The notes under the pieces: generated by a model | The model's input: the letters and a program-made list of their open reading frames with translations, nothing else | Told to the model about the DNA's origin: nothing | The model's database searches: none | Assembly: GCA_022791975.1 (NCBI GenBank) | Contig: JAAWAC010000053.1 | Location: forward strand, 62,001-126,000 | Reading direction: 5' to 3' | DNA length: 64,000 nt | Origin: Lachnospiraceae bacterium | GTDB taxonomy: Bacteria; Bacillota; Clostridia; Lachnospirales; Lachnospiraceae | Part shown: piece by piece, positions 34,989 to 43,676 of the stretch | How positions within the stretch are numbered: the stretch's first letter is position 1 | Layout of the letters: every line of letters starts with the position of its first letter | Made by a program: the position numbers and the translations under genes

Positions 34989-35627
34989 ATGAAAAAGAGG
35001 GTATTATGTTACGGAGATTCCAATACCTGGGGAGCAGTGCCGGAGGACGGAAGCAGGTATCCGGAGGATGTGCGCTGGACGGGCGTATTACAAAAGGAGC
35101 TGGGGGAAGGGTATCAGGTCATTGAGGAGGGCTACAACGGCCGGGTATCTGTGTTTGAGGATGTGCTGGAGGGACGCTTAAGCGGCATCAAATATTTTGG
35201 GCCCTGCTGTGACTCCCAGTCTCCGCTAGATCTGATTATTCTTATGCTGGGTACCAATGATCTGAAGGCTCGGTTTGGGGTAAGTGCCCGCACCATTGCC
35301 TTTGGCTTGCAGCGATATCTGGATGTACTGAACATCACCCCTATGGCAGGAGAGAAGCCCAAGGTGCTTCTGGTGTCGCCCATTCACATTGATCCCTCTT
35401 ACAAAAATCATCCGCTGTTTTACGATATGTTTGGAGAGTACGGGACAGAGCGCTCTCAGGCCCTGGCCCAGGCCTATGAGGAATTTGCAGAAGGGGCAGG
35501 ACTTTCCTTTTTAGACGCGTCTTTGTACGGAAAAGCGGCCACAGTGGACGGTGTACATATGCACCCGGAATCTCATGAGAGACTGGGAAAGGCTATGGCT
35601 TCCAAGGTGCGGGAGATTTTAGGGTAA
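34989..35627 (+). CDS. SGNH/GDSL-family esterase
   Basis: A 212-residue cytoplasmic hydrolase. Block I is LCYGDSNTWGAV (nucleophilic Ser), block III LMLGTNDLKARFG (Asn), and block V DGVHMHPESHERLG (Asp and His), so the triad is complete. Related SGNH enzymes remove acyl, often acetyl, groups from sugars or act as arylesterases. No signal peptide, so it acts on imported material. It is the first gene of a sugar ABC transporter operon, which suggests O-deacetylation of the imported glycoside. Starts at ATG after GGGAGG, 34 bases before the ATPase gene. Confidence 0.85.
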   Translation: MKKRVLCYGDSNTWGAVPEDGSRYPEDVRWTGVLQKELGEGYQVIEEGYNGRVSVFEDVLEGRLSGIKYFGPCCDSQSPLDLIILMLGTNDLKARFGVSARTIAFGLQRYLDVLNITPMAGEKPKVLLVSPIHIDPSYKNHPLFYDMFGEYGTERSQALAQAYEEFAEGAGLSFLDASLYGKAATVDGVHMHPESHERLGKAMASKVREILG

Positions 35628-35660
35628 CAGAGCAGTAGAGAAAAGAGGAGGAAAGGCAGT

Positions 35661-37205
35661 ATGAGTCAAGAACCAAAAGGAACGGAAGAGGTCCTGGCAT
35701 TGGAAATGCGCAGCGTGAGCAAGCGATTCCCTGGTACTCTGGCCGTTGACCGTGTGGATTTCCGGGTAAAAAAAGGAGAGGTCCACGCCCTGATGGGGGA
35801 GAACGGAGCCGGCAAATCTACGCTGATGAAGGTGTTAGCTGGTCTGTTTAACGATTATACCGGAGACATTTTTATTGACGGGGAAAAGAAAAAGCTCCAT
35901 ACACCCATTATGGCCAAGGAAGCTGGTATCGGGATGGTGTATCAGGAGTTGTCCCTGGCCCGCCGGATTTCCATCTATGAAAATCTTCTGGTGGGACGCC
36001 TTCCCAAGAAAAATGCCCTTTTTATTGATAAAAAGGCGGCCATTGCCAGGGCGAAGGAGTGTCTGGAGCGGGTAGGACTGGGAAATTTGGACCCTACCAT
36101 CAATATTGCAGATATCAGTCAATGTGATGCCCAGCTGGTGGAAATTGCCAAGGTGCTGGATGCTCAGCCCCGGATTCTGGTTATGGATGAGCCCACATCC
36201 TCCCTCTCCAGAGAAGAGGTGCAGCGGATGTTTGACATTATCCGAAAGCTTAAGGAAGAGGGATTGGCCATTATCTATATTTCCCATCATATGTCGGAGA
36301 TCTTTGAGATCGCGGACCGGGTAACGGTGATGCGGGACGGCCGAAAGGTGGGAGAGTGTGATGTCAGCGAGATCAATACAGAGCAGCTGGTAGAGCAGAT
36401 GGTAGGCGAGCCAGTGAAGAGCTTCTATGCAGAGAGTGAGAGCAAGATCTCGGATGAGGTGGTTTTGAAGGTAGAGGACTTTACCAGATGGGGATTTTTC
36501 CACCACGTGGATTTTGAACTCCATAAGGGAGAGATCCTGGCCATCAGCGGTCTGGCCGGCGCGGGGCGGACTGAGATTGCAAGAGCCCTTATCGGAGTGG
36601 ACGCCTATGATGGAGGCAAGGTTTACCTTCATGGCAAGGAAGTAAAATTTAAAAACTTTGGGGAGGCCATCAAAGCCGGCGTGGGCTATCTCACCGAGGA
36701 CCGGAAGGTGGTGGGCCTGGCTTTAACCCAGAGCGTGGCGGATAATGTAATGTCCTGCGTGATTGACAAGTATTCCAAAGGAATCCTGTATTCCAACGGG
36801 TGGAACAATGACCTGGTGGACGAGAAGATCAACGAGATGAGTGTGTATCCCCCAGACCGGAACCGCCGGGTGAACAGCTTTTCCGGTGGAAATCAGCAGA
36901 AGGTGCTGATGGCCAAGTGGCTGGCGGCAGATGTGGATGTGTTGATTTTGGATGAGCCCACCCGTGGCGTGGATGTAAACGCAAAGCAGATCATACATAA
37001 TGTGGTGAAAAAATATGTGGAGCAGGGCAATGCGGTGATTCTCATCTCCAGCGACTTGCCGGAGGTGGTAGGCCTTTGTGACCGGGCGGTTATCTTAAGA
37101 GAAGGCCATATTATCGGCGAAATACCAAAAGAAGGCATTACGGAGAATTCCCTGTTGATCGCGGCCAATGGGAAAGGAGAGTATGTAACATGTCAGAACA
37201 AATAA
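35661..37205 (+). CDS. sugar ABC transporter ATPase (RbsA/MglA type)
   Basis: A 514-residue tandem ATPase of the CUT2 sugar-import class. Domain 1: Walker A GENGAGKSTLMKVL, Q-loop YQEL, Walker B LVMDEPTSSLS. Domain 2 has the degenerate P-loop GLAGAGRTEIARAL, signature FSGGNQQKV and Walker B LILDEPTRGVD, the usual asymmetry of RbsA proteins. It powers uptake with the two permeases and the binding protein that follow. It overlaps the first permease gene by 16 bases, indicating coupling. CUT2 systems take up monosaccharides such as ribose, rhamnose, galactose or xylose. Confidence 0.95.
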   Translation: MSQEPKGTEEVLALEMRSVSKRFPGTLAVDRVDFRVKKGEVHALMGENGAGKSTLMKVLAGLFNDYTGDIFIDGEKKKLHTPIMAKEAGIGMVYQELSLARRISIYENLLVGRLPKKNALFIDKKAAIARAKECLERVGLGNLDPTINIADISQCDAQLVEIAKVLDAQPRILVMDEPTSSLSREEVQRMFDIIRKLKEEGLAIIYISHHMSEIFEIADRVTVMRDGRKVGECDVSEINTEQLVEQMVGEPVKSFYAESESKISDEVVLKVEDFTRWGFFHHVDFELHKGEILAISGLAGAGRTEIARALIGVDAYDGGKVYLHGKEVKFKNFGEAIKAGVGYLTEDRKVVGLALTQSVADNVMSCVIDKYSKGILYSNGWNNDLVDEKINEMSVYPPDRNRRVNSFSGGNQQKVLMAKWLAADVDVLILDEPTRGVDVNAKQIIHNVVKKYVEQGNAVILISSDLPEVVGLCDRAVILREGHIIGEIPKEGITENSLLIAANGKGEYVTCQNK

Positions 37206-38242
37206 ATAACAATCCCAACCCGGCAAAGGTGGACACCAGAAAAACAGAGATTAACAAAGGAATTATTCTATTCAATAAGCTGGGAATCTGGGTAATCGTT
37301 GTGGCCCTGGTGGTAATGGGTGTGATCATTGCCATGGTCAACGGAGGCAGCTTTTTCGGCGCCAGCAATGTCCAGTCCATTCTGGAGGCTGTAGCCCTCC
37401 AGGGAATGGTTTGCAGCGGCCTTATTTATGTGGTGTACGCCGGAAATATGAACGATATGTCCATTCCCCTGACCATGGCTATGGCCGGTATGATGACCGT
37501 GCAGAGCATCAACCTGGGATTTCCCATTGCCCTGGCTATCGGTCTTTTGTCCGGCGTGTGTATCGGACTTATCAATGGCTTTATGATTGGAAAATTAAAA
37601 GCCAATCCCATTATCTGGACCTGGGGCTTTAACCTTCTTCTCTCCGGTATTATCCGGGTGGTGTGGGGTGGTAAGCAGCTGTACGCGGACAGTGTGGCGG
37701 CGGATACGGAATATGCTCAGAATGCGGCAAACACCTTTTACTCCATTTCCAGAACCTATATCGGAGGCGTGATTTCCCTTATGGCCATTGTGATGCTGGT
37801 GCTGTTTGCCATCTCCTGGTTTATTCATTCCAAGACCTCCTTTGGCCAGAAGTTAAAGCTGGTGGGTACCAGCTACGAGGCCGCCCGGTTTTCCGGAATC
37901 AACTGTACTAAGGTGGTGACCATGTCCTATGTGCTCTGTAGTACGGCAGCAGCCGTGGGCGGTATCTTCTATGCGGCTCTTCGAAAGACGGCCTCCTATG
38001 AGAACGGCACGGGCTATGATTTTTCCTGTCTGACCTGTGTATTGCTGGGGGGAACCCTTCTGGGCGGTGGCCAGGGCTCCGTGGTGGGTACCCTGGGAGG
38101 CGTGCTGGCCTATGGAATCCTGAATAATATCCTGTCCTGGGTGGGTCTTGGCACCTACACCAAATATGCCGTGCAGGGCGTTGTGTTCCTGGCAATCGTA
38201 TGGATTAACACCTATTCAGAAAGAAAGTTGGGGAAAGGCTGA
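37190..38242 (+). CDS. sugar ABC transporter permease (RbsC family), subunit 1
   Basis: A 350-residue membrane protein with 8-10 hydrophobic segments. Family signatures are LSGVCIGLINGFMIGKLKANPIIWTWG split over the central helices, FGQKLKLVGTSYEAARFSGI (the EAA-like cytoplasmic loop) and LLGGTLLGGGQGSVVGTLGG near the C-terminus. It overlaps the ATPase gene by 16 bases and the second permease gene by one (TGATG). Two different permeases suggest a heterodimeric channel, as in LsrCD and rhamnose-type CUT2 importers rather than the homodimeric ribose system. Confidence 0.93.
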   Translation: MSEQINNNPNPAKVDTRKTEINKGIILFNKLGIWVIVVALVVMGVIIAMVNGGSFFGASNVQSILEAVALQGMVCSGLIYVVYAGNMNDMSIPLTMAMAGMMTVQSINLGFPIALAIGLLSGVCIGLINGFMIGKLKANPIIWTWGFNLLLSGIIRVVWGGKQLYADSVAADTEYAQNAANTFYSISRTYIGGVISLMAIVMLVLFAISWFIHSKTSFGQKLKLVGTSYEAARFSGINCTKVVTMSYVLCSTAAAVGGIFYAALRKTASYENGTGYDFSCLTCVLLGGTLLGGGQGSVVGTLGGVLAYGILNNILSWVGLGTYTKYAVQGVVFLAIVWINTYSERKLGKG

Positions 38243-39261
38243 TGGAAAGAAAAAAATTTAAGATTAACGGAAGCTTTCTGAACAATAACCGGGCATATCT
38301 TTTTCTGATTATCGTATTGTTTGCAGGCATTTTCAGAAACAACTTTTTTACAGGGTTTAATATTAACTCCGTAACTGGAAACGGTAGTCTGGTCATGTGG
38401 CTGGGTCTGGGATTTACCATCTGTCTGATTGCAGGACATATGGATTTGACTGTACAGTATGTGTCCACTCTGGCAGCGCTTCTCTGCCTGGGGCTTCACT
38501 CCCGCCAGGGACTTCCGTGGCTGGTGTGCATTCTTTTGGCTACCTGTATGGGCGTGTTGGTGGGCCTGATCAACGGATTTCTGGTGACCAAGCTTAAAAT
38601 TCATTCCTTTATCGCTACCTTGGGCATGCAGTTTGTACTGCGGGGCGTGATGTACATGTATTCCCCCGAGGAACAGAGTATCGGCCGGGATTATACGGCC
38701 AATGAGGCCCTGAACGGAGCTTTGATTCCAGGGTTGCCCTTCTCCCTGTATTTCCTCATTACCACTCTGGTTATTGTGATTGTCATGATCTTTATGAGAA
38801 ACACCAGGACTGGCAGAAATATCTATATGGTGGGTGGCAATTTGGAGACAGCCTGGCTGGCCGGTGTGAAGAGCAATCAGGTGACCACGGTTGCCTTTGT
38901 ACTCTCCTCCTCCTGCTGTGCTCTGGGAGGAGCCCTCAATGGAATTTATTCCGGGGCTGCTAATATCAGCATGGGAGAGAAGGGAATCGCTCCCCTGATG
39001 ATTGCCCTGACAGCCACCATTATTGGGGGAACCGACATTGCGGGAGGGCACGGCAGCGTGCTGAATACGTACATATCCCTGGTGGCTGTGGCATTTTTGC
39101 GGGCCCTGTTTAAAAAGACGGAGATGCAGGTGTTGGTCATTGCTATTATCCTGATTGCCTGTATCTGCTATGAGACCATTGCCCAGTACCGGAAGAGCAA
39201 AGTGCTGGGAACCCGGCCCAATCTTCATGAGGAGTATCGAAGGGAGATAGGAAAGGGCTGA
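38242..39261 (+). CDS. sugar ABC transporter permease (RbsC family), subunit 2
   Basis: A 339-residue RbsC-type permease. Signatures: GVLVGLINGFLVTKLKIHSF, IATLGMQFVLRGVMYM, TGRNIYMVGGNLETAWLAGV and IIGGTDIAGGHGSVLNTYI. About eight or more membrane helices are visible. Translation starts inside the stop of subunit 1 (TGATG). It and subunit 1 differ clearly in sequence, so they are not a recent duplication. Confidence 0.93.
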   Translation: MERKKFKINGSFLNNNRAYLFLIIVLFAGIFRNNFFTGFNINSVTGNGSLVMWLGLGFTICLIAGHMDLTVQYVSTLAALLCLGLHSRQGLPWLVCILLATCMGVLVGLINGFLVTKLKIHSFIATLGMQFVLRGVMYMYSPEEQSIGRDYTANEALNGALIPGLPFSLYFLITTLVIVIVMIFMRNTRTGRNIYMVGGNLETAWLAGVKSNQVTTVAFVLSSSCCALGGALNGIYSGAANISMGEKGIAPLMIALTATIIGGTDIAGGHGSVLNTYISLVAVAFLRALFKKTEMQVLVIAIILIACICYETIAQYRKSKVLGTRPNLHEEYRREIGKG

Positions 39262-39328
39262 GAAACAGTTACTGTTGATAGTAAAAGCCATGGCTTTTAT
39301 TATAGAAATTAAAACAGGAGGAAGAAAA

Positions 39329-40612
39329 ATGAAAAGAAAAAGTTTAGCAATCTTACTGAGTGCAGTGATGGTTGTGGCAGGCTGCCTGGCAGGCTGTGGA
39401 AATTCCGGAAATGATTCCACGCCGGCTCAGACCCAGGAGCAGGAACAGGAAAGCGAGCCCGCAGCAGGAGAGGAAGAGAAGGAAGCTCCAGCTGAGAGCG
39501 GTGGCGGAAGCAATCTGGAGGAGTCTCTGGCCCTCTTTGACGAGGCTGTTGCGAACCTTATGACCACAGATGGACATCCCATGCTGGCTCCCGGCGTGAC
39601 CTTTGACGTACCGGAGGCAGAGGGTACCGCAGAAGAGCTGGAGGCTCTGGATGACAGTCAATCCGCAAAGTGGCATTTCTATGAGTATCTGGATTGGGAT
39701 GAGAGCCAGGATGCCCAGTTCCCGGCTTCCCCGGCTGACGGTGCCAAGGGCAAGCATGTTATCATGATCGTACATGGCGCTCACGCATGGACCACCTGCT
39801 TCTCCGAGGCCTTTGAGCAGGCTTGTGAGGCTGTAGGAATGACCTGTGATATCTATGACCCCAACTGGGATCAGTCCACACAGGATGGTTATATTGACCA
39901 GGCTATCAATGAGCAGCCCGATGCCATCGGTGTTATCCCCGTAAGCGCGGATCATGCAGCTCAGCAGTTTAAGAAAATCACCGATGCAGGTATCCCGGCC
40001 TTCTGTGTAAACACCACTGTAAACGCAGACGCTATGAACTATGTAATGGCATTTACCGGCCCCAATGACTGGTATCAGATGAGAACACTGGCAGATTCTC
40101 TGGGCGAGGCTATGAACGGAGAAGGTGGAGTGGCTTATATTACCCATAACGTAGGTGGTTCTCCCTACTATGCCCGTTGCTATGGTCCTCTGACTGAGCT
40201 GGCTGAGAAGTATCCCAACATCAAGACCCTGGATATTCAGTCTCCCGGATTTGAGGCAGCAGCTGTGAAGCAGGTAGTGGCTGACTGGATTACCAAGTAT
40301 GGCGATGAGCTGAAGGCCATTGTGCTGGCAGACGATTCCGACCAGGCTATCGGTACTGTAGAGGCTATCAAGGCAGCTAACCGCAGTGACATTCTGGTAG
40401 TGGCCGCTGGTATCTCCAAGCAGGGTGCAGAGCTGGTTGAGAGCGGTGACCTGTACATGATGAGCTATCAGTCCTGCCAGGGTGATGCTGGTCTTGCCGT
40501 AAGAACCATGGCTGAATACTTCAATGGTGTGGATATCAGTCGTGTGTCCTACATTGGAACCGACGTTATCAACAAGGACAATGTAGCAGACTTTACACCT
40601 TGTCAGTGGTAA
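39329..40612 (+). CDS. sugar ABC transporter binding lipoprotein
   Basis: A 427-residue periplasmic-binding-protein-like lipoprotein (Peripla_BP_4 class). Signal peptide with lipobox CLAGC (Cys ~23), a 35-residue acidic Gln/Glu linker, a helical extension, then two Rossmann lobes: KGKHVIMIVHGAHAWTTCFSEAF, WDQSTQDGYIDQAINEQPDAIGVIPVSAD, VLADDSDQAIGTVEAIKAA and GDLYMMSYQSCQGDAG. The ~100-residue extension after the linker is longer than in ribose-binding proteins. Start is ATG 39329, eight bases after AGGAGG; an earlier in-frame ATG at 39275 lacks a site and would spoil the signal peptide. Codon bias is strong, as expected for an abundant binding protein. Confidence 0.92.
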   Translation: MKRKSLAILLSAVMVVAGCLAGCGNSGNDSTPAQTQEQEQESEPAAGEEEKEAPAESGGGSNLEESLALFDEAVANLMTTDGHPMLAPGVTFDVPEAEGTAEELEALDDSQSAKWHFYEYLDWDESQDAQFPASPADGAKGKHVIMIVHGAHAWTTCFSEAFEQACEAVGMTCDIYDPNWDQSTQDGYIDQAINEQPDAIGVIPVSADHAAQQFKKITDAGIPAFCVNTTVNADAMNYVMAFTGPNDWYQMRTLADSLGEAMNGEGGVAYITHNVGGSPYYARCYGPLTELAEKYPNIKTLDIQSPGFEAAAVKQVVADWITKYGDELKAIVLADDSDQAIGTVEAIKAANRSDILVVAAGISKQGAELVESGDLYMMSYQSCQGDAGLAVRTMAEYFNGVDISRVSYIGTDVINKDNVADFTPCQW

Positions 40613-40639
40613 TTTGAGAGAAAACAGGAGGGGAAGAAG

Positions 40640-41689
40640 TTGAACAGTATCGAACGTTTTAAAGCAACCGTAGAGAGAAAGCCGGTAGACAGACCCGCCT
40701 GCTGGCTGGGAGACCCTACACCGGATGCAGTGCCGGCCCTGTGTGATTTCTATGGGGTGAAGGACATCAAGGAATTGAAAAGGGTCTGTGGCGATGATTT
40801 CTATGCGGTGGAGATTCCCTACAAATCCCCCACCTGCTCCGCGATTTTCGCAGCCTTTGACTGGTATATGAACGGTAGCAATGTGGATACGGAGCATCGG
40901 ACCCTGACGGCGGACGGGTGCTTTACCCACTGTGAGGATCTGGAGGATGTAAAGGCCGTGAATTTCCCCTGGCCGGACCCGGAGCTGTATATCGATCCGG
41001 AGGAGTGCAGGCGCCTGGTTGAGGAGGCTCCTGACGACAAAGTGGTTATGGGAATGCTCTGGGCCTGCCATTTTCAGGATGTGTGTGCGTCCTTTGGCAT
41101 GCAGACCTGTCTGATGAACATGGTGGCAGAGCCAGAGATGGTACATTATGTGGATGACAAGATTGTGGAATTTTACTTAAAGGCTCTCAAGATCTTCCTG
41201 GAGGCTACCAAGGGAAAGGTTCACGCTATCCTTATCGGCGATGATGTGGGAAGCCAGAGAGGCCTGATGATTAGCCCGGCCCTGATTTCTGAGTTTGTGA
41301 TTCCCGGGGCGAAGAAGCTTATCGATCTGGCTCACAGCTATGGAGTTAAGGTGGTATACCACTCCTGTGGCTCCATTGTGGAGGCGATTCCCCTTCTGAT
41401 TGAGGCCGGTGTGGATGTGATTCATCCCATTCAGGCTTTGGCAGCTGGTATGGATCCGGCCAACCTAAAGGCGAAGTTTGAAGGAAAGATTTCCTTCTGC
41501 GGCGGCGTGGATACCCAGGATCTTCTTCCCCACGGCACACCGGAGATGGTGGCCGACAAGGTGAAGGAGCTGAGAGGTTACTTCCCCACAGGTCTGATTA
41601 TTTCTCCCAGCCACGAGGGACTGCAGCCGGATGTTCCCCCCAGAAATATTAAGGCGTTGTTTGACGAGGCCAACAAGATTTACGAATAA
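40640..41689 (+). CDS. URO-D-family methyltransferase in the sugar ABC operon
   Basis: A 349-residue URO-D superfamily protein with the zinc pattern of methyltransferases: His-x-Cys in VVYHSCGSIVE (~240) and a distal Cys in SFCGGVDTQDL (~286). The start MNSIERFKATVERKPVDRPACWLG is the family N-terminus. Start codon is TTG (40640), seven bases after AGGAGGGG. It lies 28 bases behind the sugar-binding protein gene and 71 before a rhamnose-mutarotase-like gene, so its substrate is probably the imported sugar or a derivative. Uroporphyrinogen decarboxylase proper is unlikely: no tetrapyrrole genes are nearby and the cysteines are not needed for that activity. Confidence 0.85.
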   Translation: MNSIERFKATVERKPVDRPACWLGDPTPDAVPALCDFYGVKDIKELKRVCGDDFYAVEIPYKSPTCSAIFAAFDWYMNGSNVDTEHRTLTADGCFTHCEDLEDVKAVNFPWPDPELYIDPEECRRLVEEAPDDKVVMGMLWACHFQDVCASFGMQTCLMNMVAEPEMVHYVDDKIVEFYLKALKIFLEATKGKVHAILIGDDVGSQRGLMISPALISEFVIPGAKKLIDLAHSYGVKVVYHSCGSIVEAIPLLIEAGVDVIHPIQALAAGMDPANLKAKFEGKISFCGGVDTQDLLPHGTPEMVADKVKELRGYFPTGLIISPSHEGLQPDVPPRNIKALFDEANKIYE

Positions 41690-41760
41690 GGCCCAGGCTT
41701 TCAGCAGAAACCTGCGACCGGAGACGGCCGCAGGTTAACAAGGGAAAGGACGGAACGAAA

Positions 41761-42087
41761 ATGGTACGCAGATTTGGACAGATGATCAAAGTAAAACCGG
41801 AGGGAGTGGAGCAATACAAAGCTTACCACGCCAATCCCTTCCCGGGTGTCAATGAGATGATAAAAAAATGCCATCTGAAGAATTACTCCATCTATCAGAG
41901 AGGAGACTATATGTTTTCCTATTTTGAGTATGACGGAGATGACTTTGAGGCAGATATGGCCATGATGGCGGCAGACCCGGCCACCCAGAAATGGTGGGAT
42001 GCGGTAAAGCCCCTGATGGAGCCCCTGGAGGACCGGGCAGAAGGAGAATTCTGGTCTGACATGGAGGAGATTTATCATTTGGATTAA
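41761..42087 (+). CDS. rhaM: L-rhamnose mutarotase-family protein
   Basis: A 108-residue dimeric-barrel protein of the RhaM family, which interconverts alpha and beta anomers of L-rhamnose; related members act on fucose. Matches include RFGQMIKVKPEGVEQYKAYH (the catalytic His region), NPFPGVNEMIKKCHLKNYSIY, MFSYFEYDGDDFEADM and ATQKWWDAVKPLMEPL with the paired tryptophans. It closes the ABC/methyltransferase operon and is the best clue that the imported sugar is a 6-deoxyhexose such as rhamnose or fucose, or a methylated form. Starts at ATG after AAGGA; a terminator follows. Confidence 0.85.
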   Translation: MVRRFGQMIKVKPEGVEQYKAYHANPFPGVNEMIKKCHLKNYSIYQRGDYMFSYFEYDGDDFEADMAMMAADPATQKWWDAVKPLMEPLEDRAEGEFWSDMEEIYHLD

Positions 42088-42108
42088 CACATGCGGATCG
42101 TAGGAAAG

Positions 42109-42156
42109 CAAGGGTGTTCTTGGACCTGGGAGGGTCTGGGGATACCCTTGTTTTTT
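42109..42156 (+). terminator. terminator of the SGNH-ABC-methyltransferase operon
   Basis: CAAGGGTGT near 42109 pairs with ATACCCTTG (42142-42150), with a looser inner stem, followed by TTTTTT. Confidence 0.75.
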
Positions 42157-42330
42157 GTAGGCAAAATGTATAGATGAAAATGGGGTAGTGACTCATTTGA
42201 ATTTTATTGTAAATACCAGCACAGGAAATCAAATAAAATGTCACATTCTGCAACGAAAAGCGCACGCAGGCTGGTTGTGGCCTGGGAGGGGAAATGGTAA
42301 GATAAGGACAACAAGGAAAGGAGGGGCGTA

Positions 42331-43668
42331 ATGAGCAGATATTTAAATTTGGCGGACCGGTTTGGCATTACCCGAAAGGAGGGGGAACCTGTGGGAAGGG
42401 TAGATCCCGACACCCTGAAACTTCCCAAAGAGGATGTGGCGGTTTTGCGGGAGCTTGGCAGGAAAAAGGCGGAGTATGCGGCCCAGCCGGTGATGGAGGA
42501 AAACCGGAAGCTGTGGATGGCAACCAATGATCTAAAAATGACCAAGCCGCCGGTGTATGTGGACGAAATTTGCTGGAATGAATTAAAGGGAACAGGAGAG
42601 CTTGATCTTTTCTGCACCCATCCTTTTGCCCGGGAGCTGGAGGATTTTCTGCGCAAGGAGCTTTACTGCTTTGTGCATGGGTTTGGCAACTGCATTATCG
42701 AGCCTTATGTGGAGAGTCCCCTGGTGGTTTATGACAGTGGCTTTGGCATTGATGAGGAGGTAGATATCCGGCGAACGGATCGAAACAGCGAGGTGGTTTC
42801 CAGACATTTTCACATCCTGATCCACAATATGGAGGATATTGAAAAGATCAAGGAGCCGGAGATTATCCTGGATCTGGAGAGGACCAGGCAGTATACGGAG
42901 CTGATGGAGGAAATTTTTGAGGGGATTCTTCCGGTGATGGTGGTGGGAGCCAGAGGCCTTTGGTTTACCCCCTGGGATTATCTGATCCGGGTGCTGGGGA
43001 TCCAGGAAACCATGCTTCATATGGTGGAGGAGCCGGAATTTGTGGAGGCCGTGGTAAAGCGATATGTGGACTGCGCCATGATACGGATGGAGAAATACCG
43101 GGAGCTTGGTATCTGGGCGTCGAACAACAGTTCTTGTCGAGTGGGTTCCGGCGGATACGGCTTTACAAAAGATTTGGCTCCTCGGGAGGAAGGGCAGAAA
43201 GGCTGTGATACCAGACAGATGTGGGGCTGTGGAAATGCCCAGATTTTCTCCGAGGTGAGCCCGGCCATGCATATGCAGTTTTCCCTGCAATATGAGATGG
43301 AATGGCTCAAGCAGTTTGGCATGAATTATTATGGGTGCTGTGAGCCGTTGCATTTTAAGATGGACTTGATGGATCAGATTCCCAACCTGCGCAAGGTGTC
43401 CATGAGTCCCTGGAACAACTGGAAGGTAGCGGCGGAGCGCTGCAAGGGAAAATATGTTATGAGCTGTAAACCCAATCCGGCTATCTTTGCTGTGGGAGAA
43501 TTCCGTGAGGACCTGGCTAGAAAAGAAATCGAGCAGATAATTAAGGAGACGGAAGGGTGCTCCATTGAGATCGTGCTAAAGGATATCAGCACAGTGGACT
43601 ATCAACCCCAGAAGCTGTGGCGCTGGGCTGAGATTGCCAGGGAAACCATAGAGGCTTACTTTGGATAG
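42331..43668 (+). CDS. URO-D-superfamily methyltransferase-like protein, divergent
   Basis: A 445-residue protein distantly related to URO-D methyltransferases. The barrel strands are visible (IEPYVESPLVVYDSG, VMVVGARGLWFTPWDYLIRVLG, HMQFSLQYEMEWLKQFG, LRKVSMSPWNNWKVAA). The metal-type cysteines take another form: YYGCCEPLHFKMD (~334) and YVMSCKPNPAIFA (~377), so the His-x-Cys element of the other two is replaced by Cys-Cys...His. It starts at ATG after AAGGAGGGG and is followed nine bases later by an AraC gene, so the two form a separate unit. No clear promoter was found in the 243-base gap upstream. Confidence 0.75.
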   Translation: MSRYLNLADRFGITRKEGEPVGRVDPDTLKLPKEDVAVLRELGRKKAEYAAQPVMEENRKLWMATNDLKMTKPPVYVDEICWNELKGTGELDLFCTHPFARELEDFLRKELYCFVHGFGNCIIEPYVESPLVVYDSGFGIDEEVDIRRTDRNSEVVSRHFHILIHNMEDIEKIKEPEIILDLERTRQYTELMEEIFEGILPVMVVGARGLWFTPWDYLIRVLGIQETMLHMVEEPEFVEAVVKRYVDCAMIRMEKYRELGIWASNNSSCRVGSGGYGFTKDLAPREEGQKGCDTRQMWGCGNAQIFSEVSPAMHMQFSLQYEMEWLKQFGMNYYGCCEPLHFKMDLMDQIPNLRKVSMSPWNNWKVAAERCKGKYVMSCKPNPAIFAVGEFREDLARKEIEQIIKETEGCSIEIVLKDISTVDYQPQKLWRWAEIARETIEAYFG

Positions 43669-43676
43669 GGAGAGAA

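Noticed and set aside
38212-39420. 402-residue open frame antisense to the second permease gene
   Set aside because: Low-complexity His/Gln/Ser-rich translation typical of a shadow frame.
39353-41146. 597-residue open frame antisense to the binding-protein and URO-D genes
   Set aside because: Both sense genes are certain and the antisense product has no motif; long antisense frames are a by-product of codon bias.
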